From contig OY744531.1 in assembly GCA_963556195.1 (NCBI GenBank), positions 53,079,700 through 53,143,699 of the forward strand: 64,000 bases of DNA, read 5' to 3'. The translations under genes were made by a program, and so were the position numbers. Source of the stretch: Sepiola atlantica (Eukaryota > Mollusca > Cephalopoda > Sepiida > Sepiolidae). The notes beneath the pieces are model-generated. The model was not told the origin of the DNA, did no database searches, and saw nothing but the letters and a program-made list of their open reading frames with translations. Below are positions 45,183-57,229 of the stretch, piece after piece (positions within the stretch are counted from its first letter, which is position 1; every line of letters begins with the position of its first letter).

Positions 45183-46350
45183 GACAAGGCAGGTGATGCT
45201 AGAGCGGTTGCGCGTTGCGCTTGATATATGGAAAGCCTTTGTCAAGGTCTAGCATAAAAGCCTTGTCATAAAAATTAGTTCATATAGTATTACTGAAAGA
45301 ATATTTAATATAATTAGATCGACCTTTCCAATCCAAAGGAAAGATTCAGGTTGTCCTCAATGGGCATTCATACAAACAACATGACATAAAAGCAGGTGTA
45401 CCCCAAGAAGCGATCCTTAGACTTTTATTGTTCCTGATTTTCATAAACGACATCTCTGATGACATTGTGTCTGAGATGGATGTATTTTTTGACGAAACCA
45501 CGCTCTACTATCGTCATGTGGGTAAAAAAGACGCGCATATATCTTAGGCAATGGCTTAATCCCTAGAAAATAACCTCTAGTCTGTAGTGGATTGTGATCA
45601 TAAATATATAGTAACAGTTAATGTTGCTAAGACAAAGCTCCTTTTCTTCAACAACACCAAGAAACCTCTTCAGTCACGGATTGCCATGGCAAATAACACC
45701 TTACCTGAAAGACCAACGTTCAAACTCATCAGCTAACATTCGCAGGTAAAACCAATTGGAACAAATACAAAGAAGACATTGCAAAGGCTGCTGCATAGAA
45801 GGTGGGCTCCCTCTACCATGCTAGAAAACTTCTCACACCTGACAGTAACCTATATTTCTACAAATACACTATCCTCCCATGCATGCAGTATTGTTGTCAT
45901 ATCTGGAATGTTGCACCATCCACTAGTTAGACAATGCCCCCCAAAGTATCTAATCAGATAGATCCCTGACTATCTACCAAGTTCCAGCCCTTGTCGCATC
46001 GTCGCAATGTTGCATCATTGTGCGTGTTTTACAAGTACGTCAATGGATTGTGCTCTGATGAACTTGTTGCTCTCGTGCCCCTCTCGACGTAAATACACTC
46101 GACTAACCCGAAAATCAGCTAAATCTCATCCATTCACTGTGGAGGTCCTCGGATGTCGGAGAGCCTTCTACTCTAATAGCTTCTTTCCTCGAGCTGCCGG
46201 CCTTTAGACCTCTATCCTTACTCCCTGTTATATTACTTTTAGCATCTTGCTGCACAGCTCCTAATTTAAGATGACTCTCTAAACTTATTCTCAGTAGCCC
46301 CTTACGTCTAAAGTGGCAACTTGCCTTGTTTGGGGTGAACTAAGTTAAAA
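45183..46350 (+). mobile_element. CR1/Jockey-like LINE fragment: RT motif A to 3' end
   Basis: In order: AGDARAVA and ALDIWKAFVKV (motif A, Asp kept), QRKDSGCPQ/KIQVVLNGHSYK, DIKAGVPQEAILRLLLFLIF (motif B), INDISDDIVSEMDVFFDETT (motif C, with the usual ADD changed to FDE), NVAKTKLLFFNN, STMLENFSHLTVTYIS, KYTRLTRKSAKSHPFTVEV and FYSNSFFPRAAGL. The Arg/Ser-Phe-Phe-Pro pattern is typical of CR1/Jockey C-termini. Several frameshifts and stops. The last bases (GGGGTGAACTAAGTTAAAAA) look like a LINE 3' end. It complements the copy at 25640. Confidence 0.87.
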
Positions 46351-46381
46351 ATGAAATATATAAAAATTTTAATATTAAATG

Positions 46382-46382
<1 letters not shown>

Positions 46383-46451
<69 letters not shown>

Positions 46452-46452
46452 G
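46383..46452. repeat. (TA)n microsatellite
   Basis: About 29 TA units, beginning 30 bp after the LINE 3' end. Confidence 0.97.
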
Positions 46453-46950
46453 TAAAATGAGAAAACTAAAGATAACAATTATATCTTTAAATTATATTCT
46501 ACCTTGAATAGTCAATACTCGATATACGGGATGGGGCAATAGTATACGAAGATAGGTGATAAGAATAATAACTGGGTTAAATGCAATATTTATTAAATCA
46601 CCAATTGTTCTAACAAGAGTTATATATAGAAAAACATCTTCCTTAATCCATGGATTTTAAAAGATATGATTTTATCATCAGAGGAAAATCAGACAGATAA
46701 GTCAGTAAAATGTTCTGTAATGCAAACATTTGAAAATATAAAAATACTAAACATATAAGCAATATAAACAATTTATAAAAATGTTAAATATGCAAGGGAA
46801 ATCGTCACCATTGAAGAAGCGTAAAAGTTCGTGTAAGAAAATCCGATTAAAAGTATGAAGCAAAAGTTTTTTTATATAACCCTTGTTTGAACAAATTGAC
46901 GATTTAATAAATATTGCATTGTATCAAATTTGTATTCTCATCATTTATCT

Positions 46951-46954
<4 letters not shown>
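46453..46954. other. Unassigned
   Basis: No gene or repeat recognised. Confidence 0.4.

Positions 46955-47018
<64 letters not shown>
46955..47018. repeat. (TA)n microsatellite
   Basis: About 31 TA units. Confidence 0.97.
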
Positions 47019-47021
<3 letters not shown>

Positions 47022-47539
47022 GGCGTCCTCGGGCTAAAAGTTGCAATATTGAGAAGAAACTATTGGGACTCGCCGTTAGGTAAATGCTGTTGCTCGCTTC
47101 ATATATGTGACAATAATGCAATAGTAACACAAAAATACAGCAAAAAGCTTCCTTCATTTACAAAAGTCATATGCAAAGACAAACATAGGTAAATACATAA
47201 ACACACACATGCACATATCTGCTTGGCCTAAGGTTTGTTTGCTGGCGCGTTTACGAAATTTATTGGGATTCTCTTTCTGGTAACCACTGCTTGTCGCTTC
47301 TGGTGGTACGTAAACAATGAAATAATAATCGTGAAATAATTAATTACTTATATGCCAAGGTGCGTGCGACGCAAATGACGAAACTGTTTATGAGTGATCG
47401 AAAGCTGCTATCTAACAAGTTGACAACATTATTTGTTTTCTGGTTTTACACCGAACCTTATTTTACCATGTTCCCCAATTCCTTATTATGTATTAATTTT
47501 ATTTTCTCTGATGACATTTTTCTAATTATTTGTTTAGAC

Positions 47540-47544
<5 letters not shown>
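47019..47544. other. Unassigned
   Basis: No recognised domain in the short frames here. Confidence 0.4.

Positions 47545-47613
<69 letters not shown>
47545..47613. repeat. (TA)n microsatellite
   Basis: About 34 TA units. Confidence 0.97.
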
Positions 47614-47617
<4 letters not shown>

Positions 47618-48300
47618 TATTTAAAAACTATACGTTACATACTTCAGAGACCATTGCCATTGAGATAGGCTGACCTTTTATGTTTGTTCAAAAACTCGTT
47701 AGAGCCCAATTCATCATCATATATAGGGGTGGTAGTGTGTTTTGTAGTTTCTTTTTCAGTGAATGGGTTCGATTTTTGGTGGGGTTATATTTTTGTTGTT
47801 ATTAAAGATTTAAGTGTTATATTTATATTACTTTTTTATTATTTTGGGATACTGCTTATATTTAAGTGTAAAACTATTGTTATAATTCAAGTTTATTATC
47901 TATGTGGGGTCGTGGTGTTAATGGAGGGGGTATCTTTATCAGTAAAAAAAAGTTTTCTTAATGGATATCAAAATAAATGGATGGGTTAATATAAGCTTGC
48001 TATCTTCATGTGTGGTGTCTGTATTGGTTTTTGTAGCATACTTGTGTTTTTCTCTGTTAGCTTATGTCTAATAACGTTCATGAGACTATCGGAGGGTCTG
48101 TGTGAATCGATAAAGTACAGCTCTCGGTCATTTTTTTCTTCTATTGAAGGATATCCAATGAACATGCTTCTCGGTATTTAACTTATAAGACGTCATATAT
48201 TTAACATATTAAAATGTTTAAACAAATAGGGATTACGAAGTTGCGAATTTACGTTTCATTTGGGTTGGTAGAGGAGAGATGAATGTGATAAAGTACTTAT
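47614..48300. other. Unassigned; T+G-rich plus strand
   Basis: From about 47720 to 48070 the plus strand is unusually rich in G and T and holds a 101-codon hydrophobic frame (47684-47989). No family is recognised. Confidence 0.35.
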
Positions 48301-48304
48301 ACGG

Positions 48305-48560
48305 AACAAAAGTTAGGACTATAAATATTTTAGGATGATATGACTAGTTTTAAAGTTAATTTTATTAATGTCTGTTTCTTTTTGGTTTTGATGTATAAGA
48401 CTAATAATATATAGAGTTTTGTTGATATTAATAAGTAGGTTTAGCGGGAATTATATTATTAATACCGAACTAAAGGTAGAACTATAAACATTTTAGGATG
48501 ATATCACTAGTGTTTAAGTTAATGGCTGTTTGTTTTTAGGTTTTGATAGAATAAGGCTTA
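48305..48560. repeat. ~165-bp tandem duplication
   Basis: GGACTATAAATATTTTAGGA followed by TGATATGACTAG near 48317 recurs near 48479 as AGAACTATAAACATTTTAGG then ATGATATCACTAG. Confidence 0.8.
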
Positions 48561-49690
48561 TAATATCATGATTTTTTGTTCATTATTGCTATGTTCTAAT
48601 ATTGTGGTGTTTTCTATTAAGAGTTTTCAAAATTTGGAGCGGGGAGGGAAATGCTGGATAGTAATGTGCTGTGCTGGATAAATGCATTGTTAACCTCCTC
48701 GACAAAGTTGTAGTAGTGAGGCCAACGATGTGAACACACGCTCGTATCCGACGTTTGTACCTAACAGAAAGCAGCACCAGCACCCGTTTATGTAAGATAA
48801 ATAGTTAATAAAAGAATTAAATAAAATTATATAGTAAATCAATACAACCACTGAATTAAGAAAAGATTAAGACAAAAAAACTCTTGTTTAAAGAATATAT
48901 TTCTCATCACACTAGATACACGAGTTATCCGCTTACATGATTTCTAAAAACGCAGATGATCAAAATAAAGAGGAAAAAGTAATTATTAAATTAATTAAAA
49001 GTTTATATCTAAGTACAGACACGTGATAATCGTGTATATATAATTGGTAAAATATCATTAAAATAATTAAATAAAATGAAACACAAAATATAAGATGAAG
49101 CTTCAACAATAACTAAACGCTTATTAACTAATTATGCGGAAGTACCGCATCGGACACCCTATAATTGAGTAGGAAGTTATTTTTTTATTTCTTCAAAAGA
49201 AGGTGTGCCTCGAAAATTTTAAAAATTGGACACCATCCATATTATCTTTGTTCAACACATTACGTTGATAAATAAATATTTAACTGAAAATCATTGAATT
49301 CTTCAATATTGTAATTTGATCTGTTTATATTGCCTCGTATTCAACGGTGTTTTCTACCAAATTGCATTGTCACCGTGTTCAAAATTCAAATTCTTTTACA
49401 TGTTACGCATATGATGGGTCTCTACTGCTAGAGCGATTATAAGATGAGTTATTTACTTGTTTACGTGACCCACTTAAAATAAATAGCGCACAAAATGTTT
49501 TTTTATATGTAGCTAGCTTGCCGTATTTATATTTTATACTCATATGAATATATATATATATATATATATATAATTATTATTGGCAATATATGTATTAGCA
49601 TATACTATCAGTGTCATTTTACTTTGCAGTCTCCTTAAAAGATGCAGCTCGATGATTGTCAATTAGTGACAACAGAGACAATATGAGTCA
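48561..49690. other. Unassigned with a short (TA)n at 49546-49572
   Basis: No gene recognised. Confidence 0.45.
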
Positions 49691-50037
49691 GGTTCATATT
49701 ATATTCCAATAACCATGTTTTTATTTTTATTTACTTTTTTCACATTTCAAAAAAAAACATAACATTTCTGTGAGATATATTTTTACGGTCAGTTACATTT
49801 GTCTTGTGCCAAACAACATTTTTATGTATATATCGTCTCTGCAACATTACAGAATCATCAGAAAAATTCACAAAGAATAAAAAGTTCTTGGATTAAAGTG
49901 TCTTGAAAAAACCTAAACTATACAGTGGTTCATTGTTTGGTGAAACCAAACAAAACAAACGAACCGTAAAAATTTGGAAATGTAAAAAAATAAACATAAT
50001 AAAATAAAAACATGGTTATTGGAATATAATATGAACC
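49691..50037. mobile_element. 347-bp MITE with ~60-bp inverted ends
   Basis: The left end GGTTCATATTATATTCCAAT followed by AACCATGTTTTTATTT is mirrored at the right end (AAATAAAAACATGG then TTATTGGAATATAATATGAACC, ending at 50037). Complementarity continues to ACATTTC with small indels. Inside, AAACAACATTTT and ATTGTTTGG form a second weaker inversion. Flanks (TCA|, |AAT) show no clear target duplication. No coding sequence; superfamily unknown. Confidence 0.8.
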
Positions 50038-50310
50038 AATGTTTAATTATACTTTTTTTACTTTTAAAATTTTTCTGATAACCTGTTTTGTATTAAAATT
50101 CTAAAAAATAATAAATATCTCGAATCATTCTCAGGTTTCAAAAGCAAATGAACAAAATAGCTGGAGAAAAAAGATAATTTTTTAAAAGATGGCGGAGAAA
50201 CGCGCAGAGAACGTTTTTCGCATTGTTCCAGGAAAGACGTTGACGATTTAAATTCAGCGACGCTGGAGTGGCATGACATAATAAAATCGCATTACGTTAA
50301 GCATTTTAAA

Positions 50311-50311
<1 letters not shown>

Positions 50312-50366
<55 letters not shown>
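50312..50366. repeat. (TA)n microsatellite
   Basis: About 27 TA units. Confidence 0.97.
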
Positions 50367-50369
<3 letters not shown>

Positions 50370-51359
50370 CTGGGTTTTTGGCAGCATTCTTACATTTAAG
50401 CAAACATTGTTACAAATAACGGAATTATATCGCTTAATTATAGATTTGTTTATTTTTCCAATTTTTCTTATGATAATTTTTGTGTTAAAATCAAAAAATA
50501 TAAAACATTTTTATAAAAAATTTTGTAGTAAAAAATAATTACTCACCAACCCATAAAACATTACAATGAACCAATATTATTTATGAGTTTTAATGCCCTT
50601 TGGAAAAAAAGTAACTCCCATAATAATAATAATAATGCAGCTATATCTACATTAGTTTTTAAACCACTACCATATCTCGCAGTGCATCTTGTAAACTCTA
50701 CCTCAATTTATTAACATCTACAAAAACATAATTGACCCCTGATTTAAGAAAATGTGTTAGTTAATAACATGGAAATAATACATTCTGAAACTAATTAAAA
50801 ATAATTGAAGCTATCTTTATTAAAAACTAGCAACCTACAATAAATGACATTACGTATGAAACCAGTAACAACATTTTAAAATGCCTCAGGTAATACTATT
50901 TCATATTGTCACGCCAATTCTGGCGCCCCACGATTTAATTTGTTAATGTATTTAGTATAGAGAGGCAAAAGGGATGAAAACGAGCAAGACAGAAAGAGAG
51001 ACAGACAGAATAGATTGTTTTGGAATAAAACACCAGATAATATATATCCATATGACGTAGAGAAAACCATCTCCCCCGCAAGTAATTATCAAAATTACAA
51101 ATGCTGCTCAAATAGTTGATATTAATTTAACTTCATGTTCGTAAATCAGTTGGTGACAATTTGATTCGACCTTTTTCGTTGTATACACATTTTAAAGATT
51201 TGCGCCATGACAAGCTTTCAAAACTAATTGAATTAAATCAGTTTGATGGCAGATCAAAATTATTTGACATCATTTTAAAACATTTACGAAATTATTCTGA
51301 CTAGAATTACGGATAGATTTAAAAATAATCACTGATATTTATACTGTCTATACATGCAA
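50367..51359. other. Unassigned
   Basis: No gene or repeat recognised. Confidence 0.4.
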
Positions 51360-51840
51360 TATCTACTTTAAAATGTACAGAACAAGAATGATACGCGCCC
51401 CAGGACGAGTATAAGCAATAGGCATGGCAGACATTCACCCGCTTTTTCAGAGACTCCAACCGAGAGATCCTTTTACGATTCTAACCGTGATTTTAAGCGC
51501 AATTCTTTGGTCATTTGTTACACTTGGGTTTCCGAGTATATTCGCTAGCTAGATTTTTAAAGTATTCGTCATGAATCCGGTTGCTTCTATGATTACTGGA
51601 ATAATTGAAATCTTCCCATGATTCAAGTTTTTTTGCATGTCATACATAAGACCTTGGTATTTAGTTCTCTTCTTTGTCCTCTTCTCTTTTTAAGCAAGCA
51701 TCATTGGGGACACTTACTTCAACTAGTGTGTTGCTACTCCCCCCTCTTGTTTCATATCAGTATGTCAGGTTTAAGAGCTCCATTTTTATATGATGCGGGG
51801 TCAATGTGTTTATTTAAATGTCAATACTGAGTTTGTAAAT
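51360..51840 (-). pseudogene. LINE C-terminal fragment (third RLE-type family)
   Basis: The minus strand reads ALKPDILI, SNTLVEVSVPNDACLKREED, then YQGLMYDMQKNLNHGKISII and PVIIEATGFMTNTLKI, followed by RKPKCNK, ALKITVRIVKGSLG and AYTRPGARIILVLYILK across frameshifts. PDI...VEVSVPND matches the PD-(D/E)XK nuclease region at the C-terminus of restriction-like-endonuclease LINEs, and PVII.ATG is the conserved block after it. RT motifs were not found upstream. Confidence 0.7.
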
Positions 51841-52121
51841 TACTGATCCTATTTTGAGATAGCTTTTTTCCCCCGATCGATCTGTAAAGTTTAGAGTTTG
51901 AAAACTGCATGTTCATCATTAAACGGACATGTTCAATAGACCTATTTTGTTTAGATGCGTCCAATAATTTTTATAAGTGTATCTGTGCGTCGGTCTGTCC
52001 CGATTAAGTTTGAATTATCATTTTCATGAGGTCTGTAAAAATTGCGCGTTAAAATAGTATTTGTGGGATTGTCTCGCTTCAGATTTAAATAACGTTGTAC
52101 TCACTGACATTCACTGATATT

Positions 52122-52325
52122 TAAAGTGTAGTATCTGTTCTGATGATACAACATTCCAACTTTTTTGTCCTCGGTCAATGAAAGTGAAATACTTCTAGAC
52201 TGAGGTAATTATTATTTTTGCTCCAATCCAGAGTGCTCCTTTGGGGGAGCGTAATATTCTCCACATAAAAAATCGACCCTGTGTCTAACTCTGCCCTCTT
52301 GGAGATGAGAGTAAATAGGAACCAA
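52122..52325 (+). mobile_element. U2 snRNA-headed repeat, copy B (most complete short form)
   Basis: It starts TAAAGTGTAGTATCTGTTCT then GATGATACAACATT, the U2 box plus palindromic partner. It continues through CTAGACTGAGGTAATT, the hairpin CCAGAGTGCTCCTTTGGGGG and the end block GTGTCTAACTCTGCCCTCTT then GGAGATGAGAGTAAAT. Length about 200 bp. No A or B box of an internal RNA polymerase III promoter is evident. Confidence 0.7.
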
Positions 52326-52950
52326 GATGAATTGAACACATTTTAAGAATATTCCTGTTTGTTACACGCGGTTTCCGTAAAGTCTGGGCACATAGCATAA
52401 TTGTATATTAGCCAAGTGTCATACCAGCCTGGGTTCACTTTGACATTTTGCTGGCAACCTAAAAGCTGACATTAACGACCAGGCTCTTCTTTATTAGCAT
52501 GAAGTATAGTTCGACTCGGTCTTAGACGGTGAACCTTCTCAGAGATTACCTGCTCCTCCGAGATGAGTTGTTTATTGCCGACCAGATCAGGCACCCATAC
52601 CGGGAAATGTCGATGGCTCCGTTCTCGTCTATTTTTGAAACCTCGGTAGAGCTCGTTTCTTTCACCTTCCGGTCACATCCGGCTGCAGTGGGAAGTAAGT
52701 GCATGACAACTCATTTTGTTTTTACCTATGTGCCCGGACATGACGGACACCTAGTAAATAACTTGCAAAATTATATGGCTCGTCAAGTTCGTCAGTTTCT
52801 GTAAAATTAGTTTTACTAATGTTATTCATCGATGGGTTTATCTAACACATATGCACTCGTATCTTCGTCGTGAACCCACATTCTTTCTATCCGCTTATAA
52901 ACTCACTCGGAATCCGATGTTTATAAAAAAGAAAGTCACGTCAAGCATCA
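52326..52950. other. Unassigned; 91-codon open frame at 52529-52804
   Basis: GC is above the window average. The plus frame (start MNLLRDYLLLRDELF, containing FTYVPGHDGHLVNNLQNY) shows no domain I know. Confidence 0.35.
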
Positions 52951-53327
52951 TGTTACATTGTTTGATTTATGACACGCTGTCATGTCGGGGCGTGCTAGAA
53001 CTCTCGCTGTCGATCCGAAACGGGGCGATGTGTCGTTTACTACCATTCGTGTTCTCAATTGTGTCGCGTTGCTATGCTGACTATTCGTACTGCCCTTGCG
53101 TATCTCTTCCCTTCGTTTTCGCCTGACACAGCAGTCGGCGCAATTCGGATGATACTTCCCTTTTCTTTTTCTGTCAATTGTCTGTTGTTTGCATTTTCGG
53201 CCGGCGGTTTCTTCTTGTAACTGAAATCAAATCTCCCCGTACACCACAAAATATAACAAGGCCTTCCTTTTACTTGAGCCATTTATTATTTACTATCTAA
53301 TTAGACGACAATGAGAAATCATTGTTT

Positions 53328-53360
<33 letters not shown>

Positions 53361-53817
53361 CTTACGCTAGTATTCCTACCTATTTAGTAATTTGTATAGG
53401 GAGGAAAATGGGAGATTCACTCTGGCTCTTATATTGGGATTAAAGAATCCCTTAACTTGTAACAACTACATGGTTATCATTGTTCTCTTGTCGGCTTCCA
53501 GTCGAGAACTCCTTTTGGGGATTCGAAATCCCTTAACTCGTAACAGCTACATGACTATAGGTGTTCTCCTGTCGGCTTCTAATCGAGAACTGTCGAAATC
53601 TCATTTAGTTTTCTCACAGCTAAAACTCTGACGTCACGAAATCTCATGATCAACACGCAGGTGTGACCTAAACTTTGACCTTCCGGGTCTCGTCACTGTC
53701 ACCCGAACCGTAAGAACACCGTCGCACCAAAGTTGCACGCGGTGACTCCGCTACAATTCGCGCAAGTCAAACCCGCCTCAACAGATACGTCCTTCTCCAT
53801 AGGGTCACTATCTAACA
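52951..53817 (-). repeat. 3' LTR (867 bp)
   Basis: Plus-strand ends are TGTTACATTG and CACTATCTAACA. It contains a (GA)n run near 53331-53360 and an 82-bp tandem duplication at about 53436-53599 that the other LTR lacks, which explains its extra length. Confidence 0.9.
53436..53599. repeat. 82-bp tandem duplication in one LTR
   Basis: GGGATTAAAGAATCCCTTAA (53436) and GGGATTCGAAATCCCTTAA (53518) begin two copies that each end in TCGAGAACT. The second LTR has a single copy near 56265. Confidence 0.9.
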
Positions 53818-53830
53818 TTCCTCCCCTCCC
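53818..53830 (-). promoter_or_regulatory. Polypurine tract
   Basis: GGGAGGGGAGGAA on the minus strand, abutting the 3' LTR. It primes plus-strand DNA synthesis in LTR elements. Confidence 0.75.
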
Positions 53831-55200
53831 TATACAAAAAAAACAATCCTAAGTTTTTTTTTATTTTAACACACCCCTCTGCAGGGTCTGGTCAGAACCA
53901 GCGGTCAGTACGCTGGACCTCCAGCGTTCAGCCTCTTTAACCGGCCGTTCCTCGACCCATGATGTCATCTCCGTGATGTACGGAAACCTGTCTTACGATC
54001 AAAATCGACTCTATGGCCATCCCCGTCATAATATTATCGTGCACATCGCCCCATCACCCGCTCAATTCGCCGCTGAGCCCACAACGGTTTGACCTCCAAC
54101 CCAGGGGTATTCCACCAACACATAGGCACCCAATTCACCTCACATACGCACTTCCAAGCATCGGCATACAACCGATAGTAACTTCTCTACTGGCTGCTTT
54201 TACCGAGAATTACGGGGAACAAAAGAAAAACAGAAACTCATATCTTAATTAATTTATTTTGGTCAGCCCACGAATTTGGTTTTACGTGCCGCTTTATCAT
54301 TAACTCTATGTCAAGATCGACCCTCTGTGGAGTTCGCGTGTCTGTTTCAAAGACAACACACATCGGATCTCGATCCGAGACACATTTCCTCTATTTGCTA
54401 TTCAAGACTCTAAAATACGGCACGTTGTCGACCCATCTATGGTCATAGCTGTCTCGACCCACGCACGAAATGCCCTCTCACCCCTACTAACTCCAACCCC
54501 GTTGATGCGGACTCGCTTGCATCGCGTACTAACTTGTACCCTTCCCGTGATTCTAACTATGTCGGGGGGGGGGGGGGTGACGGTCCCTCCGCGGCGGGTC
54601 GGTTACATCCAAAACCCAGAACGGACCAGTTCCTAACCTAGAATTATCACCATTCATGCAAAATGCGGCAAACCTTGAGGTCCCCAACGATTATCCATAA
54701 TACGCTATTCTTCTCATAGCCACAAAATCGCTTTCTCACGCATGTGCACCGAACAACTCTTTGTCCGTATCATCGCAAGCCCCCTCATCGGCTACCTCAA
54801 CGGGTCACGCGTAGCGAACACAACTCGATATCGGCTCAGAGCCATCCCCAATCGGAACCTCCGCAACAACAACAAAATTACCGCTATCGAAAGGTCAATC
54901 CTCAACATTCGAAACTGTATGTGCGTGGCTGACCCTAAATCTAAAACGAGTAATAACTGTTTTTTTTTTATTAATTTTTACGCACGTAACTCAACTTCTT
55001 TTGTTTCCTGGTTACGTAAAAAAAAAACACTGAATATAACATAACGTGCCTCTCTCTCTCATAGATATAGATAACTTTTTTTTTAAAACAACAGCAAGAA
55101 AACGAACCGCTCAATTATCGGCAACAACAGCAATCAACAACAACAAGAAATATCTCCCTTCCTCCTCCTACAAAACAATTACACTATCAATAATTTACAG
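53831..55200 (-). other. Non-coding interior of the LTR element
   Basis: GC-richer, no gag/pol similarity on either strand. Plus-strand frames up to 100 codons (54742-55044) lie antisense to the element. A poly-G run occurs at 54565-54577. Confidence 0.6.
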
Positions 55201-55249
55201 AACAAAGAAAGTCACAAAAGCCTTTTAACCGTCTCATAAAAAGTTTCGT

Positions 55250-55320
55250 TTTGCGTGTGTGTGCATTGCCAAATTCACCGTTTCTTTTATTTTGTTGTCT
55301 TTTCTTAAAACATTTCGTAC

Positions 55321-55373
<53 letters not shown>

Positions 55374-55620
55374 CTTTTACACTTATTCAGATTTTGTGTG
55401 TGTGTATGTGTGTGTGTGTGTGTGTGCAATGCAAAGTTCTCTGTGCTACTCTTTTTCTTTGGTTTCTTTCTTTAAAACCTTACGTACATATATATTTTTT
55501 CTTTTACACTTATTCAGTTTTTCGCGTGTGTGTGTGTGTGTGTGTGTACGTGTGTGTGTGTGTGTGTGTGCGTGTGTGTGTGTGTGTGTGCAAAGCAAAG
55601 GTCTTTCTTTTTCTCGTCTA
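55250..55620. repeat. Three ~130-180-bp tandem units inside the LTR element
   Basis: TTTTCTTTTACACTTATTCAG precedes (GT)n at 55371 and 55499. CGTACAT...TATA and GTGTG...CAATGCAAA/CAAAGCAAAG blocks recur three times. (TA)n lies at 55324-55370 and (GT)n at 55396-55425 and 55525-55590. Confidence 0.75.
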
Positions 55621-55760
55621 CTTTTTTTTTCACAAAAGTTCGCTCCGAAACGATCAACAATAAACGAAAGTTCTTACTTTCAATTTTCTTTGTGCTTGAA
55701 GCTTCATTTTTTTTCGTGGTACTCAGGTTCGTATTTTTCCTCCCCATAACTAGGCGGCAA

Positions 55761-55773
55761 AGCACTTGCACCA
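55761..55773 (-). promoter_or_regulatory. Candidate primer-binding site
   Basis: The minus strand reads TGGTGCAAGTGCT 9 bp after the 5' LTR, beginning with the TGG complementary to a tRNA CCA end. The tRNA is not identified. Confidence 0.45.
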
Positions 55774-55782
55774 AATCGCAAA

Positions 55783-56154
55783 TGTTACATTGTTTGGTTT
55801 ATGACACGCTGTAATGTCTGGGCGTCGTAGAACTCTCGCTATCGATCCGAGACGGGGCGATGTGTCGTTTACTACCATTCGCGTTCTCCATTGTGTCGCG
55901 TGGCTATGCTGACTATTCGTACTGCCCTTGCGTATCTCTTTCCTTTGTTTAGCCTGACACAGCAGTCGGCGCAATTCGGATGATATTTCCCTTTCTTTTT
56001 CTGTGAATTCTCTGTTGTCTGCATTTTTGACCGGCGGTTTCTTCTTGTAACTGAAATCAAATCTCCCCGTACACAACAAAATATAACAAGGCCTTCTTTT
56101 TACTTGAGCCATTTATTATTTACTATCTAATTAGACGACAATGAGAAATCGTTG

Positions 56155-56193
<39 letters not shown>

Positions 56194-56562
56194 GCTAGTA
56201 TTCCTACCTATTTACTTATTTGTACAGGGAGGAAAATGGGAGATTAAGTCTGGCTCTTATATTGGGATTCAGAATCCCTTAACTTGTAACAGCTACATGA
56301 CTGTAGGTGTTCTCCTGTCGGCTTCTAATCGAGAACTGTCGAAATCTCATTTAGTTTTCTCACAGCGAAAACTCTGACGTCACGAAATCTCATGAGCAAC
56401 ACACAGGTGTGACCTAAACTTTTACCTTCCGGTCTCGTCACTGTCACCCGAACCGTGAGAAAACCGTCGCACCAAAGTTTCACGCGGTGACTCCGCTACA
56501 ATTCGCGCAAGTCAAACCCGCCTCAACAGATACGTCCTTCTCCATAGGGTCACTATCTAACA
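55783..56562 (-). repeat. 5' LTR (780 bp)
   Basis: Plus-strand ends TGTTACATTG and CACTATCTAACA. By eye about 93-95 percent identical to the other LTR outside the 82-bp duplication and (GA)n run. Confidence 0.9.
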
Positions 56563-56631
56563 ATAAGAGCGACAGGCTACCTGTGTGCGCGTGTGAGAGA
56601 TTGGCAGATAGAGCGAGAGACAGACATACAT

Positions 56632-56708
<77 letters not shown>
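56632..56708. repeat. (GATA)n microsatellite
   Basis: About 19 units of GATA. Confidence 0.98.
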
Positions 56709-56709
<1 letters not shown>

Positions 56710-57229
56710 CTATAGTCTCGCTACAACCGGCCACTCTGTATGTGCTGCCCTCCCTAATTGGGGACAGCACTTTTACACGTCTTTTCTGCTTGAAGTTTCG
56801 TCAGCTTAAGAGATCCAAAATTTCGTGTCGGGGATCACGTGGTTTTGTTGACTTCCGTTCTACTGAACCCTTGACCTGTTAAAGTCTCACACAAACTTTT
56901 CAACTCAAATAAGGCACTCGCTACGTAACAAACACCCTATTTCAAAAATTGTGAACACGTTAATTTTTGATCTACTGTCGGTAAAGGGTCCGTTTTAAAA
57001 GGCATATTATTTTAGAAGAAAATGCGTTTACAGATATGTCACAGTTTATGAATTTTCGAATGAAATTAAAATAGAATGAACAATGGTAGTGGTGGTATCC
57101 CACCGAGTCACGGATTCGCCTAGTTGAACAATATGGGAGAAGAAAATATTCGAAATTATATGTGGGAGCGGATGAATTGCGGATACGTAACACGCAGCGT
57201 TCTCCTGTACAATCCTGTGAAAAGAGTGG
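56709..57229. other. Unassigned
   Basis: No gene or repeat recognised. Confidence 0.4.

Larger units (their letters stand above)
52951..56562 (-). mobile_element. Non-autonomous LTR retrotransposon, 3.6 kb
   Basis: Two direct repeats with TGTTA...TAACA ends bound a ~1,965-bp interior. Polarity is minus: a 13-bp polypurine tract (GGGAGGGGAGGAA on the minus strand, 53818-53830) lies directly before the LTR at 52951-53817. A tRNA-3'-end-like TGGTGCAAGTGC lies 9 bp inside the LTR at 55783-56562. The interior has no gag or pol, so it must have moved with help from another element. Flanks CATCA and ATAAG do not form a clean target duplication. Superfamily unknown. Confidence 0.85.

Noticed and set aside
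47684..47989. Nuclear copy of mitochondrial DNA
   Set aside because: Base skew and hydrophobicity suggested it, but no mitochondrial protein motif was recognisable, so it is left unassigned.
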